Source: CAYVKM01 sp964452045 (lineage in GTDB: Bacteria > Calditrichota > Calditrichia > RBG-13-44-9). From it: a DNA stretch of 64,000 nucleotides. Positions 1 through 9,585 of this stretch are shown here, piece by piece. Both the position numbers and the translations under genes were made by a program. Position 1 is the stretch's first letter; every line of letters begins with the position of its first letter. The DNA lies in the NCBI GenBank assembly GCA_964452045.1, contig CAYVKM010000004.1:28504-92503 (forward strand), read 5' to 3'. The notes below the pieces were generated by a model. It was not told where the DNA came from, made no database searches, and worked only from the letters and a program-made list of their open reading frames with translations.

Positions 1-1579
1 TTAATTCTTCCTCATTGGTAAATTGGAGATTGTTCTTTTTGGCGTAGGCTTTCAGATTGTCAAATGCCGGGACAATAAAGGCGGAACAGAATTTTCTCTT
101 ATCTCCCAGTACGATGGCTTGTTCGATATACTTTGAGGTGATCAGTAAATTTTCGATACCTTGTGGGGCAACATTTTTTCCACCTGAAGTGACAATTATA
201 TTTTTCTTACGATCGGTAATATAGAGGAATCCATCTTTATCCAGATAACCGATATCTCCGGTATGCAGCCATCCTTCACCATCCAGAGCTTCCTTGGTTT
301 CCTCTTCATTTTTATAATATCCCTGCATGACATGCGGACCACGGGTCAGAATCTCACCATCCTCCGCGATAGCTACCTCCACGTCTGGAATTGGCAAACC
401 CGGCGTTCCGAATTTGAAATTATTTTCCTGGTTTACCGTTATCACCGGAGATGATTCAGTTAATCCATATCCCTCGAGCAAAAGTAAACCAGCTGCATTA
501 AAGAATTCGTTGATTTCCCGGGAAAGTGGAGCTCCTCCTGAGACAAAAAACCGGATTTTCCCACCCACCCGCTCACGCAATTTAGAATAAACCAATTTGT
601 TGGCTATACCATGTTTTATTTTCAGAAAACCGGTGAGTGGTAGTCCCTTCTGCTTATAAACGTTTGCTTTTTTTCCTACTTCTATCGCCCAAAGGAATAT
701 TTTTTTCTTTAAAGCGGAACCTTCTTCCAGTGAATCCATGACACGAGCGTACACTTTTTCAAAGAACCGCGGTACACTGGTCATTATGGTGGGATGAATC
801 TCGCCTAAGTTACTGGCAACTGTTTCCACGTTTTCGGCATAGGCAATGTTCGCACCGCAATGAGTGGCTAGAAAATGTCCGGCCATTCGTTCAAACACAT
901 GAGAGAGAGGAAGAAAAGAGAGAAATGTGTCTTCTTCACTTACATGAAGGACGCTCAATCCGCCTTCAATATTAGAAAGAAAATTGCCATGAGACAGCAT
1001 TACGCCTTTTGGCACACCAGTCGTACCCGAAGTATAAATAATGCTGGCCAGATCTTGCCTGCTGATTTGGGCAAGACATTCATCTAAAAAATTCGGGTGA
1101 GACTTCTGATATTCTGTTCCGATTTCCAGTATTTTCTTCCAGGAAATCACCTCCTGGGGTGCATCACCTTCCATGAGAATGATATTTTTCAGATTTGGTA
1201 ATTTATTCCTGATTTCAAGTATTTTTTTTAACTGATAATCCTGGGATACGATGATAGTTTTCCCATCGGAATTATCGATGATAAACTGAATGTGGGAAGG
1301 GAGCAAGGTAGGATAAATGGGTACTGTAATTGCTCCGAGTGAAAGAATGGCATAATCGGAGAAGGCCCATTCTGGGCGGTTTTCGGATAATAAGAGAACT
1401 TTATCTGTTTTTCCTGTCCCCAGCGATGCCAGGCCCGCCGCAATTTGAGCTACCTGTGTATTAGCCTCTTTAAAGGTAATGGATTTGTACTGCTCGCCCT
1501 CCTTGTACATAAAGCCTGTTCGTTCCGGGAATTTCTCACACACGTCATGAAACATCTTTCCCAAATTTGGATAACCCAT
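1..1579 (-). CDS. fadD: Long-chain acyl-CoA synthetase (AMP-forming), C-terminus beyond window
   Basis: Activates long-chain fatty acids to acyl-CoA through an acyl-adenylate. The frame read from the ATG at 1579 is open to the window edge, so 526 residues are seen and the C-terminus is missing; the family is usually about 600 residues. The adenylation P-loop YTSGTTGVPKG starts near residue 182. A GYGLTESSP segment lies near residue 370 and a GWLHTGDIGYLDKDGF segment near residue 440, as in the ACSL/FadD15 branch of AMP-dependent ligases. A TGGAGG Shine-Dalgarno lies just before the start, and a near-consensus promoter sits upstream. The gene is divergent from pgpH. The family is certain; the chain-length preference is inferred from overall resemblance. 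Confidence 0.93.
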   Translation of the reverse strand, partial: MGYPNLGKMFHDVCEKFPERTGFMYKEGEQYKSITFKEANTQVAQIAAGLASLGTGKTDKVLLLSENRPEWAFSDYAILSLGAITVPIYPTLLPSHIQFIIDNSDGKTIIVSQDYQLKKILEIRNKLPNLKNIILMEGDAPQEVISWKKILEIGTEYQKSHPNFLDECLAQISRQDLASIIYTSGTTGVPKGVMLSHGNFLSNIEGGLSVLHVSEEDTFLSFLPLSHVFERMAGHFLATHCGANIAYAENVETVASNLGEIHPTIMTSVPRFFEKVYARVMDSLEEGSALKKKIFLWAIEVGKKANVYKQKGLPLTGFLKIKHGIANKLVYSKLRERVGGKIRFFVSGGAPLSREINEFFNAAGLLLLEGYGLTESSPVITVNQENNFKFGTPGLPIPDVEVAIAEDGEILTRGPHVMQGYYKNEEETKEALDGEGWLHTGDIGYLDKDGFLYITDRKKNIIVTSGGKNVAPQGIENLLITSKYIEQAIVLGDKRKFCSAFIVPAFDNLKAYAKKNNLQFTNEEEL

Positions 1580-1914
1580 ATTGCCGTCCTCCATCAATTT
1601 TTCTTAGGTTAATATAATGAAAACTTTCGAATTGTGTCAATATTTATATCATCCCGAAGCGATATTGTCAGACTAATACTTTTTTTATAAATATGTTGAT
1701 GAAGAATTCATATTTTTTGAACTTTCTGTCGGATTTGGGAATTAGAGTAAGTTGAATATATATTGGATTTTTGTTAGCAAATGTTTACTGTTAAAATTTT
1801 GGATAATTGAATTTGATTTTTTAAGTTTCGGTGTCGAAAATAATAGTTCAGCTTTCACTCAACTTTATGTTAAATTATGTGCTGAATTAAATTTATTATG
1901 TTTAGGATAATTGT
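1580..1914. other. AT-rich divergent intergenic region
   Basis: About 335 nt without a gene separates the divergent acyl-CoA synthetase and pgpH. Besides the minus-strand promoter, a possible plus-strand promoter is TTGTCA (1665-1670), 17 nt, TAAATA (1688-1693). It would give pgpH a leader of over 200 nt. No RNA gene or repeat was recognised. Confidence 0.5.
1612..1640 (-). promoter_or_regulatory. Sigma70-type promoter of the acyl-CoA synthetase gene
   Basis: Read on the minus strand, TTGACA (1640-1635) is followed after exactly 17 nt by TTATAT (1617-1612). The predicted transcription start lies about 25-30 nt before the acyl-CoA synthetase ATG. Seen by eye; not tested. Confidence 0.6.
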
Positions 1915-4359
1915 ATGAAGAATCCGTTTGTAAATATTAAAAAGATTTTTGCCTCACTTCGCAGTAAACGATTGTGGGGAAGATCTTTAGATGATGTACT
2001 GATTAAACTATCCATGGCGGTACTTCTGATATTGGTAATTGGTGCCTTATTACCCAGTGAAAGACCTTTTGAGTATAGTAATTTGACTGTTGGCAGTATT
2101 GCCCGGGAAGAAATTATTGCCCCTTTCACTTTTCCAATTATAAAAACAGATGCCGAGTTAAAAGAGGAACGGCAGCGAGCCTGGTTAAGTGTGCCAAAGG
2201 TATTTAAGCGGGAAAGCGAACCCAAAGATGTTCAGATATTAAAACTAAAAAATTTGTTTGATGAATTAACTGGCTATTTTAAGTATTTGCAAAAAGAGGT
2301 TGCGGTAAAGAAAGATACCACTCACGATCTCTGGACAAAAGTGAATATCGACAGTGTATTAAATCAGTACCAGGTGAAATATGGCATAGATTTAACTTTT
2401 GAGGATTTTGTGCATCTTTATCAGATGTATAAGGCTGGTAAGCTTGCAAATTTTGCCAAATTGTTGTCCAACGCTTTTTCCAAAGTATATGGAATGGGAA
2501 TTATTAATATTTCCAAAGGCGAGATCCAGGAAAAAAGCATTGATATCATGCAAAACGGTCTGGAAGAGAATGTCGATCCCAAGCAGGTTTTGGATGAGAC
2601 TCAGGCTCAGGAGATGTTGTTTAACAGTATTATCAATCAATATCCGGAAGCGAGCCAGGAATTTAAAATAGCCGCAATCCTGATACCGGCTTTCCTCAAG
2701 CCGGATCTATTGTATGATGAAACCCTGACCACCAATCGAAAAAACAAAGCAGTCCGGGAAGTCCCATCAACTAGTGGCTTTGTTCATGAGAATCAGCGTA
2801 TTGTTGATAATCATGAAATTATTACCGAGGATATTTATCAAAAATTACAATCTTTGGGAGCAGCAGAAGCGGAGAGAACAGCAGCTCAACAGGGCTGGCA
2901 TAAGGTTTTATTTGTCTTTGGTAAATATATTTTTGCCCTGATTATTATTGCGTTACTGGGTTTTTACCTATTCCGATATCGCCTCAAAATATTTAATAAT
3001 AATAAAAGACTGGTCTTAATTGTCCTGGTTTTCCTCCTCCAATTCTTTGCGGCAATGCTCATTTCTAATGTTCTGGGATGGAGCTACCTGAGCATTCCGA
3101 TTACACTTGGTCCAATGCTCTTTTCCATGCTCCTGGATGCTTCTTTCGCCTTCACTGCGACCATCCTCATCAGTCTGGTGCTTGGTGCTGTGGCGGGGAA
3201 TAATTTCTATCTGGCTTTAATGACCTTTATTGTTGGATCAGTAGCACTTTACTCGGTTCAGAAAATCAGAAACCGTGGTCAGATGTTCAGGGCCATTTTT
3301 TATATTTTCTGTGGTTATGCGTTGATTAATTTCAGTTACGGATTCCTCCATTACGAATCTTTTCGGAGCATGCTCGAAAATTTGTTTTTCTATATGCTTC
3401 CGAATGCGATCCTGGTGCCAACCGCGGTATTTTTGCTCATCGGTGTATTTGAGAAATTTTTTGATGTGACCACGGACATCACGCTACTCGAACTTTCGGA
3501 TCTGAATCATCCCTTACTGAAGCGCCTCTCCGTTGAAGCTCCAGGGACATTTCATCATAGTATCATCGTGGGAAATTTAGCAGAGGCAGCAGCAAAAGAA
3601 ATTGGTGCAAATTCGTTACTGGCACGAGTTGGTTGCTACTATCATGATATAGGGAAAATGCAGCGAGCCGAGTACTTTGTCGAAAATCAGGCGGGTGCCA
3701 TGAATAAGCACGATTCTCTTACACCGACCATGAGTTCGCTTATTCTATCCAAACATGTCAGGGCCGGAATGGAATTAGCCGAGGAATATAAACTACCCCT
3801 TGCGGTGAAGCAATTTATACCGGAACATCACGGGACCAGCGTTATGGCCTACTTCTATCACAAGGCCCAGGAAACCATGGACGCCAAGGATATCAATGAG
3901 AACGACTTTCGCTATCCGGGACCTAAACCCCAATCGAAAGAAACGGCTATCGCCATGCTTGCCGATACGGTTGAAGCGGCCTCCCGCACTTTACCGAATC
4001 CAAATTTACAGAGAGTAAGTGCCCTGGTGGAAAATTTAATTGAAAAGAGATTCCAGGAAGGTGAGCTTGATGAGTGCGATATCACCCTGCGTGAATTGAA
4101 TAAAATAAAGGATGCATTTATCCATATCCTCATGGGCATCCATCACCTGCGCATTGAATATCCGGGTGGAGAAAAACAAGGGGAGAAGCCAAAGGCTGGT
4201 AAAAAAAGCGCAGATGATAAAGATACAGATCGGAATGTAATCAAGGAAAAAACAGAGCCGAATAAAGCAAATTCCGCAGATTTGAATAAAAAGCCAGACG
4301 ACAAAGAGTTCGAGACGGTACATAAGCAGAACAATTCAGATGAAGATAAAAAAGTATAA
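1915..4359 (+). CDS. pgpH: 7TM-HD phosphohydrolase, PgpH/YqfF family
   Basis: A membrane-anchored HD-domain phosphodiesterase. The characterised member, Listeria PgpH, hydrolyses cyclic-di-AMP. The 814-residue order is typical: an N-terminal membrane segment (about 30-50), a large extracytoplasmic 7TMR-HDED region (about 55-320), a bundle of membrane helices (about 330-530), then a cytoplasmic HD domain. Metal ligands include the HH pair starting the HD domain and H577-D578 in YYHDIGKM. The last 70 or so residues are a Lys/Glu-rich low-complexity tail. The start is an ATG with a weak TAGGA element. The gene overlaps ybeY by 20 nt, the same pairing as Bacillus yqfF-yqfG. Substrate is inferred from the family; no cyclase gene is in this window. 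Confidence 0.92.
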   Translation: MKNPFVNIKKIFASLRSKRLWGRSLDDVLIKLSMAVLLILVIGALLPSERPFEYSNLTVGSIAREEIIAPFTFPIIKTDAELKEERQRAWLSVPKVFKRESEPKDVQILKLKNLFDELTGYFKYLQKEVAVKKDTTHDLWTKVNIDSVLNQYQVKYGIDLTFEDFVHLYQMYKAGKLANFAKLLSNAFSKVYGMGIINISKGEIQEKSIDIMQNGLEENVDPKQVLDETQAQEMLFNSIINQYPEASQEFKIAAILIPAFLKPDLLYDETLTTNRKNKAVREVPSTSGFVHENQRIVDNHEIITEDIYQKLQSLGAAEAERTAAQQGWHKVLFVFGKYIFALIIIALLGFYLFRYRLKIFNNNKRLVLIVLVFLLQFFAAMLISNVLGWSYLSIPITLGPMLFSMLLDASFAFTATILISLVLGAVAGNNFYLALMTFIVGSVALYSVQKIRNRGQMFRAIFYIFCGYALINFSYGFLHYESFRSMLENLFFYMLPNAILVPTAVFLLIGVFEKFFDVTTDITLLELSDLNHPLLKRLSVEAPGTFHHSIIVGNLAEAAAKEIGANSLLARVGCYYHDIGKMQRAEYFVENQAGAMNKHDSLTPTMSSLILSKHVRAGMELAEEYKLPLAVKQFIPEHHGTSVMAYFYHKAQETMDAKDINENDFRYPGPKPQSKETAIAMLADTVEAASRTLPNPNLQRVSALVENLIEKRFQEGELDECDITLRELNKIKDAFIHILMGIHHLRIEYPGGEKQGEKPKAGKKSADDKDTDRNVIKEKTEPNKANSADLNKKPDDKEFETVHKQNNSDEDKKV

Positions 4360-4798
4360 ATTGCGGATAAATATTTTTAACAGCTATCCCAGTACACCAT
4401 TTCCTGTAAAAATGTATCGGAAATTTGTCGAGATGGTTATGACTGCAGAAAATATTACTCTACCTGAACTGAATATTATTGCGGTGGATGATGAGTACCT
4501 GGCTAAATTGCATAAAGCGTATTTATCGGATCCGTCCTATACTGATGTGATGTCCTTTCTGCTAGATGACCCTGAGGGGGCGGTCGGGGAAATTTACTTA
4601 AGTATCGACCGGGCAAAGTATCATGCAAAAATATATGAAGTCGGGGTGGAAGAAGAATATGCCCGACTAATCGTCCATGGACTTCTGCATCTTAAAGGAA
4701 TGGATGATAAAACCGAGGCCGACCGTGAAAGGATGCATCAAATTGAAAACGGCTATTTAGAGAAATTTTGGAAGATGGAGAATGGGGTAAAAAAATAA
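4340..4798 (+). CDS. ybeY: Endoribonuclease YbeY (16S rRNA maturation)
   Basis: A metal-dependent single-strand endoribonuclease acting in 16S rRNA 3'-end maturation and ribosome quality control. It has 152 residues, normal for the family. TDVMSF lies at 68-73 and the metal motif at 113-123 reads HGLLHLKGMDD. The first two ligands are H113 and H117. The third, His in E. coli, is Asp (D123) here; as I recall, other lineages also carry Asp here, so this need not mean loss of function. The ATG lies inside the end of pgpH, suggesting translational coupling. Neighbours pgpH before and a CorC-like gene after are both common ybeY partners; phoH/ybeZ is absent. Confidence 0.93.
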   Translation: MKIKKYKLRINIFNSYPSTPFPVKMYRKFVEMVMTAENITLPELNIIAVDDEYLAKLHKAYLSDPSYTDVMSFLLDDPEGAVGEIYLSIDRAKYHAKIYEVGVEEEYARLIVHGLLHLKGMDDKTEADRERMHQIENGYLEKFWKMENGVKK

Positions 4799-4895
4799 TT
4801 AAAATTTTCCTGTCAAATTAATGGACTTCGGGAGATTATAAATTTATATTTTATTTGAAATATTGAGTCTAACTAATATGGGATTGTTTTCATAA

Positions 4896-6209
4896 TTGAT
4901 TCTTGAATTCATTTTTTATGCACTTATTTTTATCATCTTATTAATTTTTTCCGCTTTTTTTTCCGGTTCGGAGACCGCCTATTTTTCTTTAACCCCGGCT
5001 CAGTTAGACCATTTTAAGAACTCCCGTAAGGTGAGCGATAAACGGGTAAGTAAATTGATGATTTGGCCGCGCCAGCTGCTGATAACAATTGTTATTGGTA
5101 ATACCGTGGTCAATATCACCATTGCATCTATCGCTGCAGTTCTCACGGTTCAGCTGAGCAGACAGGTGGGGCTCCATGAAAATGTAATTATCCTATTGGA
5201 TGTATTAGTGGTCACGTTTGTTATTCTGGTAGTCAGCGAAATATTGCCAAAAGTGATTGCCGTGCGAAACACCGAGCGATTTTCAAAAAGGACCTCTTTA
5301 ATACTGACTATTATTTTCTATATTTTTTACCCGATATCGTACGGACTGGCAAGATTTACTCACTTTTTGCAAAAAAATGTCGGGCTTACCGAGGAAAAAA
5401 TCCTGCTCACCGAAGATGAGGTGAAAACTCTGGCAGAAGTAGGTGAGGAACATGGCACTTTGCATAAAGATGAAAAAGAGATGATCCACAGCATATTCGA
5501 ATTTGGTGAAACCACGGTCAAGGAAATTATGGTCCCCCGAACCGATATGGTTATTGTGGATACGAATTCTACTCTGGCTAAATTAATGCAATTGGTTAAA
5601 GTAAAACTGCACTCACGTATCCCGGTCTATAAGGATGAAATTGATAATATCATCGGTATTTTATATGTCAAGGATTTATTGCCCTACCTGAATAAACGCA
5701 AGAAAGAGCCAATCGATCTGCAGAAATTAGCCAGACCGCCTTATTTTGTCCCGGAACAGAAAAAAATTGACGATCTGCTGAAGGAGTTCCAGGAAGAACA
5801 CATCCATATGGCATTGGTTGTTGATGAATACGGTGGCCTCTCCGGTTTAGTGACACTGGAAGATATAATTGAGGAGATCGTGGGCGAAATTCAGGATGAG
5901 TATGATAAAGAGACACCCCTGTTTAAGAAAATAAGTGAAAATAGTTTTCTGGTTGACGGCAGGATGTCAGTGGAGGAACTGAATGATGAACTAAATATGC
6001 AGCTACCGGAAATTGAGGGTGTGGAAACCATCAGTGGATTTATTCTAAATCTGCTCGGTTCTTTACCATTGGAAAAAGAGGAGGTGAAGTATAGCAATTA
6101 TAAATTTATTGTGGAAAAAATTAACCGTAATAGAATTTTAAAAGTACGAGTGGAGATTGTTCCCATTGCCGAAGATCAAAGCGAAAAGACCGAACCCGAA
6201 AAGCAATAG
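4896..6209 (+). CDS. CNNM/CBS-domain transporter-like protein (CorC/HlyC family)
   Basis: A membrane protein of the family historically called hemolysin or CorC, implicated in Mg2+/Co2+ efflux or homeostasis. The 437 residues comprise an N-terminal CNNM (DUF21) membrane region with about four helices (1-165) containing SGSETAYFSL. A tandem CBS pair follows (about 200-340, with VPRTDM and VVDEYGG), then a C-terminal CorC_HlyC domain (about 350-430). The first possible start is a TTG directly after an in-frame TAA (4893-4895), so the start is forced although no clear Shine-Dalgarno is visible. It follows ybeY by 97 nt, as ybeX follows ybeY elsewhere. The transported ion cannot be read from sequence. 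Confidence 0.9.
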   Translation: MILEFIFYALIFIILLIFSAFFSGSETAYFSLTPAQLDHFKNSRKVSDKRVSKLMIWPRQLLITIVIGNTVVNITIASIAAVLTVQLSRQVGLHENVIILLDVLVVTFVILVVSEILPKVIAVRNTERFSKRTSLILTIIFYIFYPISYGLARFTHFLQKNVGLTEEKILLTEDEVKTLAEVGEEHGTLHKDEKEMIHSIFEFGETTVKEIMVPRTDMVIVDTNSTLAKLMQLVKVKLHSRIPVYKDEIDNIIGILYVKDLLPYLNKRKKEPIDLQKLARPPYFVPEQKKIDDLLKEFQEEHIHMALVVDEYGGLSGLVTLEDIIEEIVGEIQDEYDKETPLFKKISENSFLVDGRMSVEELNDELNMQLPEIEGVETISGFILNLLGSLPLEKEEVKYSNYKFIVEKINRNRILKVRVEIVPIAEDQSEKTEPEKQ

Positions 6210-7578
6210 TTTAAAAGAAATTCCATCCGTCCAGGATATTCTCCTGTCGTTATCCCAAAAGAAATTAAAAATTGATGATGAGTATTTGAAGGTTCTCGTT
6301 CAGAAAGTGGTGCAGGATTTTCGGGAAAAAATTCTGTCTGGTGCTGCATCAGAAAATCTATCCAAACAGAATATAACAGATGAAATTTTGGAAAGAACTA
6401 TCGCGGAAATCGACAGGATTCGGTCGTATCGATTAAAACGGGTGATAAATGCCACCGGTATTATCTTGCACACCAACCTGGGCCGGTCACCGATCGCATC
6501 GCAGGCGGTAAAACATCTTTCGGATATTTTAGAGAATTATTGCAACCTGGAAATTGATTTAGTAACCGGAAAACGTGGGGATCGAATCAATATTGTTGAA
6601 GAGATTATTTGTCTGATTACCGGGGCTGAGGGTGCGGTTGTGGTAAACAACAATGCCGGTGCGGTTCTGCTAACGCTCTACAGTCTTTGTCATAAAAAAG
6701 AGGTACCTGTTTCGAGAGGTGAACTAGTAGAAATCGGGGGCTCATTCCGGATGCCCGAGGTCATGAAAGCGGGTGGAGTTAAGATGGTCGAGGTGGGGAC
6801 AACCAATAAAACCCATTTGAAAGATTATGCAGATAGAATCACTCCTAAAACCGGGGGAATACTCAAAGTTCATACCAGTAATTATAAGATAATGGGTTTT
6901 ACTTCCAGTGTTCCGATTGATGAGTTAATCCAGCTGGCCGGGGAAAATCAGATTCCGCTGATTTATGACATGGGTAGCGGCGTAATCGAAGATCTGCGTA
7001 AATGGGGGTATTCCCGTGAGCCAGTTGCCAGAGAATATATTAAAGCAGGGGTAGATATTGTAACCTTTAGCGCAGATAAGGTGCTTGGGGGACCACAGGC
7101 TGGAATCATCATTGGTAAAAAGAAATATATTGAAAAAATCAAAAAGAACCATCTTCTGCGTGCTTTACGCTGTGATAAGGTGACCTACGCTTTGCTGGAT
7201 GCGACTTTGAGATTATATTTTCAGCCTAAAGAACTGAAGAAAAGCCTGCCAGTTGCTCAAATTTTAAATACCCCTATGGACGAACTCAGAGGGCGCGGGA
7301 CCGGATTAATCTCCCGGGCATCAAAACGGCATCTGCATATGAACTTAATTGATACCTACTCCCAGATGGGGAGTGGTGCATTACCTCTGGAAAAAATTCC
7401 TTCAGTGGCGGTGGCGGTAAGATCCAATAAATTTACCGTAACGGAGATCGCAAAGAAAATGCGGATTGGTACACCCCCGATTGTCGGGTATATTGAAAAT
7501 GAGTGGTTTATGTTAAATCTCAGAACTGTGAGAAAAGATGAAATTCCGATTATCGTTACCGCACTTAAGGCCCTATAA
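6157..7578 (+). CDS. selA: L-seryl-tRNA(Sec) selenium transferase
   Basis: A PLP enzyme converting seryl-tRNA(Sec) to selenocysteinyl-tRNA(Sec) with selenophosphate, in the cytosol. It has 473 residues, normal for bacterial SelA. An N-terminal tRNA-binding domain is followed by a fold-type I PLP domain. Recognisable segments are VINATGIILHTNLGRSP near residue 98 and the Schiff-base lysine K308 in TFSADKVLGG. The TTG start lies inside the end of the CorC-like gene (53-nt overlap); another TTG four codons downstream is possible, so the exact start is uncertain. selB follows after 68 nt. Neither selC nor selD is present here. Confidence 0.94.
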   Translation: MFPLPKIKAKRPNPKSNSLKEIPSVQDILLSLSQKKLKIDDEYLKVLVQKVVQDFREKILSGAASENLSKQNITDEILERTIAEIDRIRSYRLKRVINATGIILHTNLGRSPIASQAVKHLSDILENYCNLEIDLVTGKRGDRINIVEEIICLITGAEGAVVVNNNAGAVLLTLYSLCHKKEVPVSRGELVEIGGSFRMPEVMKAGGVKMVEVGTTNKTHLKDYADRITPKTGGILKVHTSNYKIMGFTSSVPIDELIQLAGENQIPLIYDMGSGVIEDLRKWGYSREPVAREYIKAGVDIVTFSADKVLGGPQAGIIIGKKKYIEKIKKNHLLRALRCDKVTYALLDATLRLYFQPKELKKSLPVAQILNTPMDELRGRGTGLISRASKRHLHMNLIDTYSQMGSGALPLEKIPSVAVAVRSNKFTVTEIAKKMRIGTPPIVGYIENEWFMLNLRTVRKDEIPIIVTALKAL

Positions 7579-7646
7579 CTCATGAACTCTTCCCCAGGAA
7601 AAAGTAAGTAAAAATAATTTTAACATATTTAAATTTTAGTAAACAG

Positions 7647-9560
7647 ATGCAGCGACAATTTGTTATCGGGATGGCGGGTCATATTGATCACGGTAAAACA
7701 GCTCTGGTGGAGGCGCTGACCGGAATTAATACGGACAGGTTAAAAGAAGAAAAGGATCGGGGAATCACGGTTGATCTGGGATTTGCTCACCTATCGGAAA
7801 ATGTCACCATTATCGATGTTCCCGGTCATGAAAAGTTGATAAAGAATATGGTGGCTGGGGTAACGACAATCGATCTGGTTCTGTTTGTGGTTGCTGCTGA
7901 CGATGGCATCATGCCCCAAACCCGGGAACATCTAGAAATTGTCAATCTGCTTGGGATAAAGAATGGCATTTTTGTCATCACCAAAACCGACCTAGCAGAT
8001 CAGGAATGGATTTCCCTGGTGGAGGAGGAGTTACGGGAATTATTAAAAACTTCGAATTTTGCTGATGCTCCAATTTTGAAAGTTTCTGCGCTAAAAAATA
8101 ATGGAATCGAGGATCTACGCAGAGCCATACAGCAACAGCTGGACAAAATTAGTGCCCGAAGGGATGACGGTATTTTTCGTTTACCGGTCGATCGGGTATT
8201 CAGTAAAGCGGGTTTCGGCAGCATTGTTACCGGAAGTGTTATTTCGGGAAAAATAAAGACCGGAGAATCTGTTGAGATCCTACCGGAGAAATTAACTGCC
8301 AGAATTCGTGGATTACAAAGCCATGATTCTTCAGTGGACATGGTGGAAGCAGGATTCCGCGCCGCCTTAAATTTGACTGGATTGGATCATCATCGACTCT
8401 ACCGGGGGCAGGTGCTGACCCTCCCAGGATTTTATCAGGCAGTTGATCAGTTTAATGCCCGATTTTCTTTGCTTGACTCCGCACCGATCTCGATAAAAAA
8501 TCAAACCCGGGTAAGGGTTCATCTTCATACCATGGAGGCACTGGCCAGAGTGCTTTTACTGGAAGGTCGAGAAATCTTACCCGGAAATACCATCCTGGCC
8601 CAATTCAGATTCGAGAAGCCGATTTATGCCTCTTATAGGGACCGGTTTATTATCCGGCAATATTCTCCTCAGGTGACGTTGGGTGGCGGTATGGTTCTGG
8701 AGACAAATCCACCCAAATTCCGGAAAAAATATCTGGAACTTACCCGATCAAGTCTGCAGGGACTTCAATCGGATTTGCTTACCGAGAGAATTCGGTCGGT
8801 TTTTTCTCTGATAACCTTCAGTCCATTATCATTTGATGAAATACGAATTAAGACTGGAAGCAGTGAGCAAGTTTCCCGAGAGACTTTAGCGGAACTAGAA
8901 GACAAAAAAGAAATATTCCAGACCAGGCGCGCAGGACAATTGGTATACATATCGAAGGCGCAGAAAGATAAAATTCTTGAGCAAACTGAAAGTAATCTGG
9001 AAAAATTCCATAAGCAGTTTCCGGGAAGGACCGGAAAACGCCAAAATGAATTGAAAATGGAGCTCCAAAAATATTTTCCTGCAGAAGCCCTTGAAACAGT
9101 TATTGCTGTGGGGATACAAGAAAAATTATTACGGCAGGAGGGCGATTCTCTTTCTCTGACCACTTTTGAGTCAGCCCTGAGCGAACCGCAACAATTACTT
9201 TTGCAAAAAATTGAGGATATTTTTAAAGATAATTTGTTCACCCCACCTGGCCCTGAGGAAGTCCGGGAGATTCTAAAATTAAAGGATACGGAGTTCCGGG
9301 AATTGCTGGCAATTTTAAGAGAGCGGGGAATTTTGGTGATGGTGGAGGAAAAAATACTTTTTCATCAGGATGCCATCGACAAAATAGTTGAAATTCTTCA
9401 TGATTATTTTCAAAAAAATTCAGAAATTCGGGTTGGAGATTTTAAGGATCTGATCAATTCCACCCGGAAGTATGCTATCCCGCTTTTAACTTTCCTTGAT
9501 AATAAAGGTTATACCATCCGGCAGGAGGATATGCGAATCAAAGGGCCAAAGCTGAATTAA
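7647..9560 (+). CDS. selB: Selenocysteine-specific translation elongation factor
   Basis: A GTPase that delivers selenocysteinyl-tRNA(Sec) to ribosomes at UGA codons marked by a SECIS element. The 637 residues are full length. The G1 loop AGHIDHGKT is at residues 10-18, G3 reads DVPGHE and G4 reads TKTD. EF-Tu-like beta-barrel domains II and III follow. The C-terminal 250 or so residues, rich in charged helices, correspond to the winged-helix repeats that bind SECIS RNA. With selA it forms the dedicated incorporation pair. It ends 25 nt before convergent queG without a visible terminator. No in-frame UGA selenoprotein was recognised in the window. Confidence 0.95.
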   Translation: MQRQFVIGMAGHIDHGKTALVEALTGINTDRLKEEKDRGITVDLGFAHLSENVTIIDVPGHEKLIKNMVAGVTTIDLVLFVVAADDGIMPQTREHLEIVNLLGIKNGIFVITKTDLADQEWISLVEEELRELLKTSNFADAPILKVSALKNNGIEDLRRAIQQQLDKISARRDDGIFRLPVDRVFSKAGFGSIVTGSVISGKIKTGESVEILPEKLTARIRGLQSHDSSVDMVEAGFRAALNLTGLDHHRLYRGQVLTLPGFYQAVDQFNARFSLLDSAPISIKNQTRVRVHLHTMEALARVLLLEGREILPGNTILAQFRFEKPIYASYRDRFIIRQYSPQVTLGGGMVLETNPPKFRKKYLELTRSSLQGLQSDLLTERIRSVFSLITFSPLSFDEIRIKTGSSEQVSRETLAELEDKKEIFQTRRAGQLVYISKAQKDKILEQTESNLEKFHKQFPGRTGKRQNELKMELQKYFPAEALETVIAVGIQEKLLRQEGDSLSLTTFESALSEPQQLLLQKIEDIFKDNLFTPPGPEEVREILKLKDTEFRELLAILRERGILVMVEEKILFHQDAIDKIVEILHDYFQKNSEIRVGDFKDLINSTRKYAIPLLTFLDNKGYTIRQEDMRIKGPKLN

Positions 9561-9585
9561 GTCAATCTACCAGCCTGTCTCCGTT

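Noticed and set aside
4674..4707. YbeY metal motif with Asp as third ligand as a sign of inactivity
   Set aside because: Asp at this place is, as far as I recall, found in other YbeY lineages; the first two His and the rest of the fold are intact.
7579..7646. selC (tRNA-Sec) between selA and selB
   Set aside because: The gap is only 68 nt and shows no cloverleaf.
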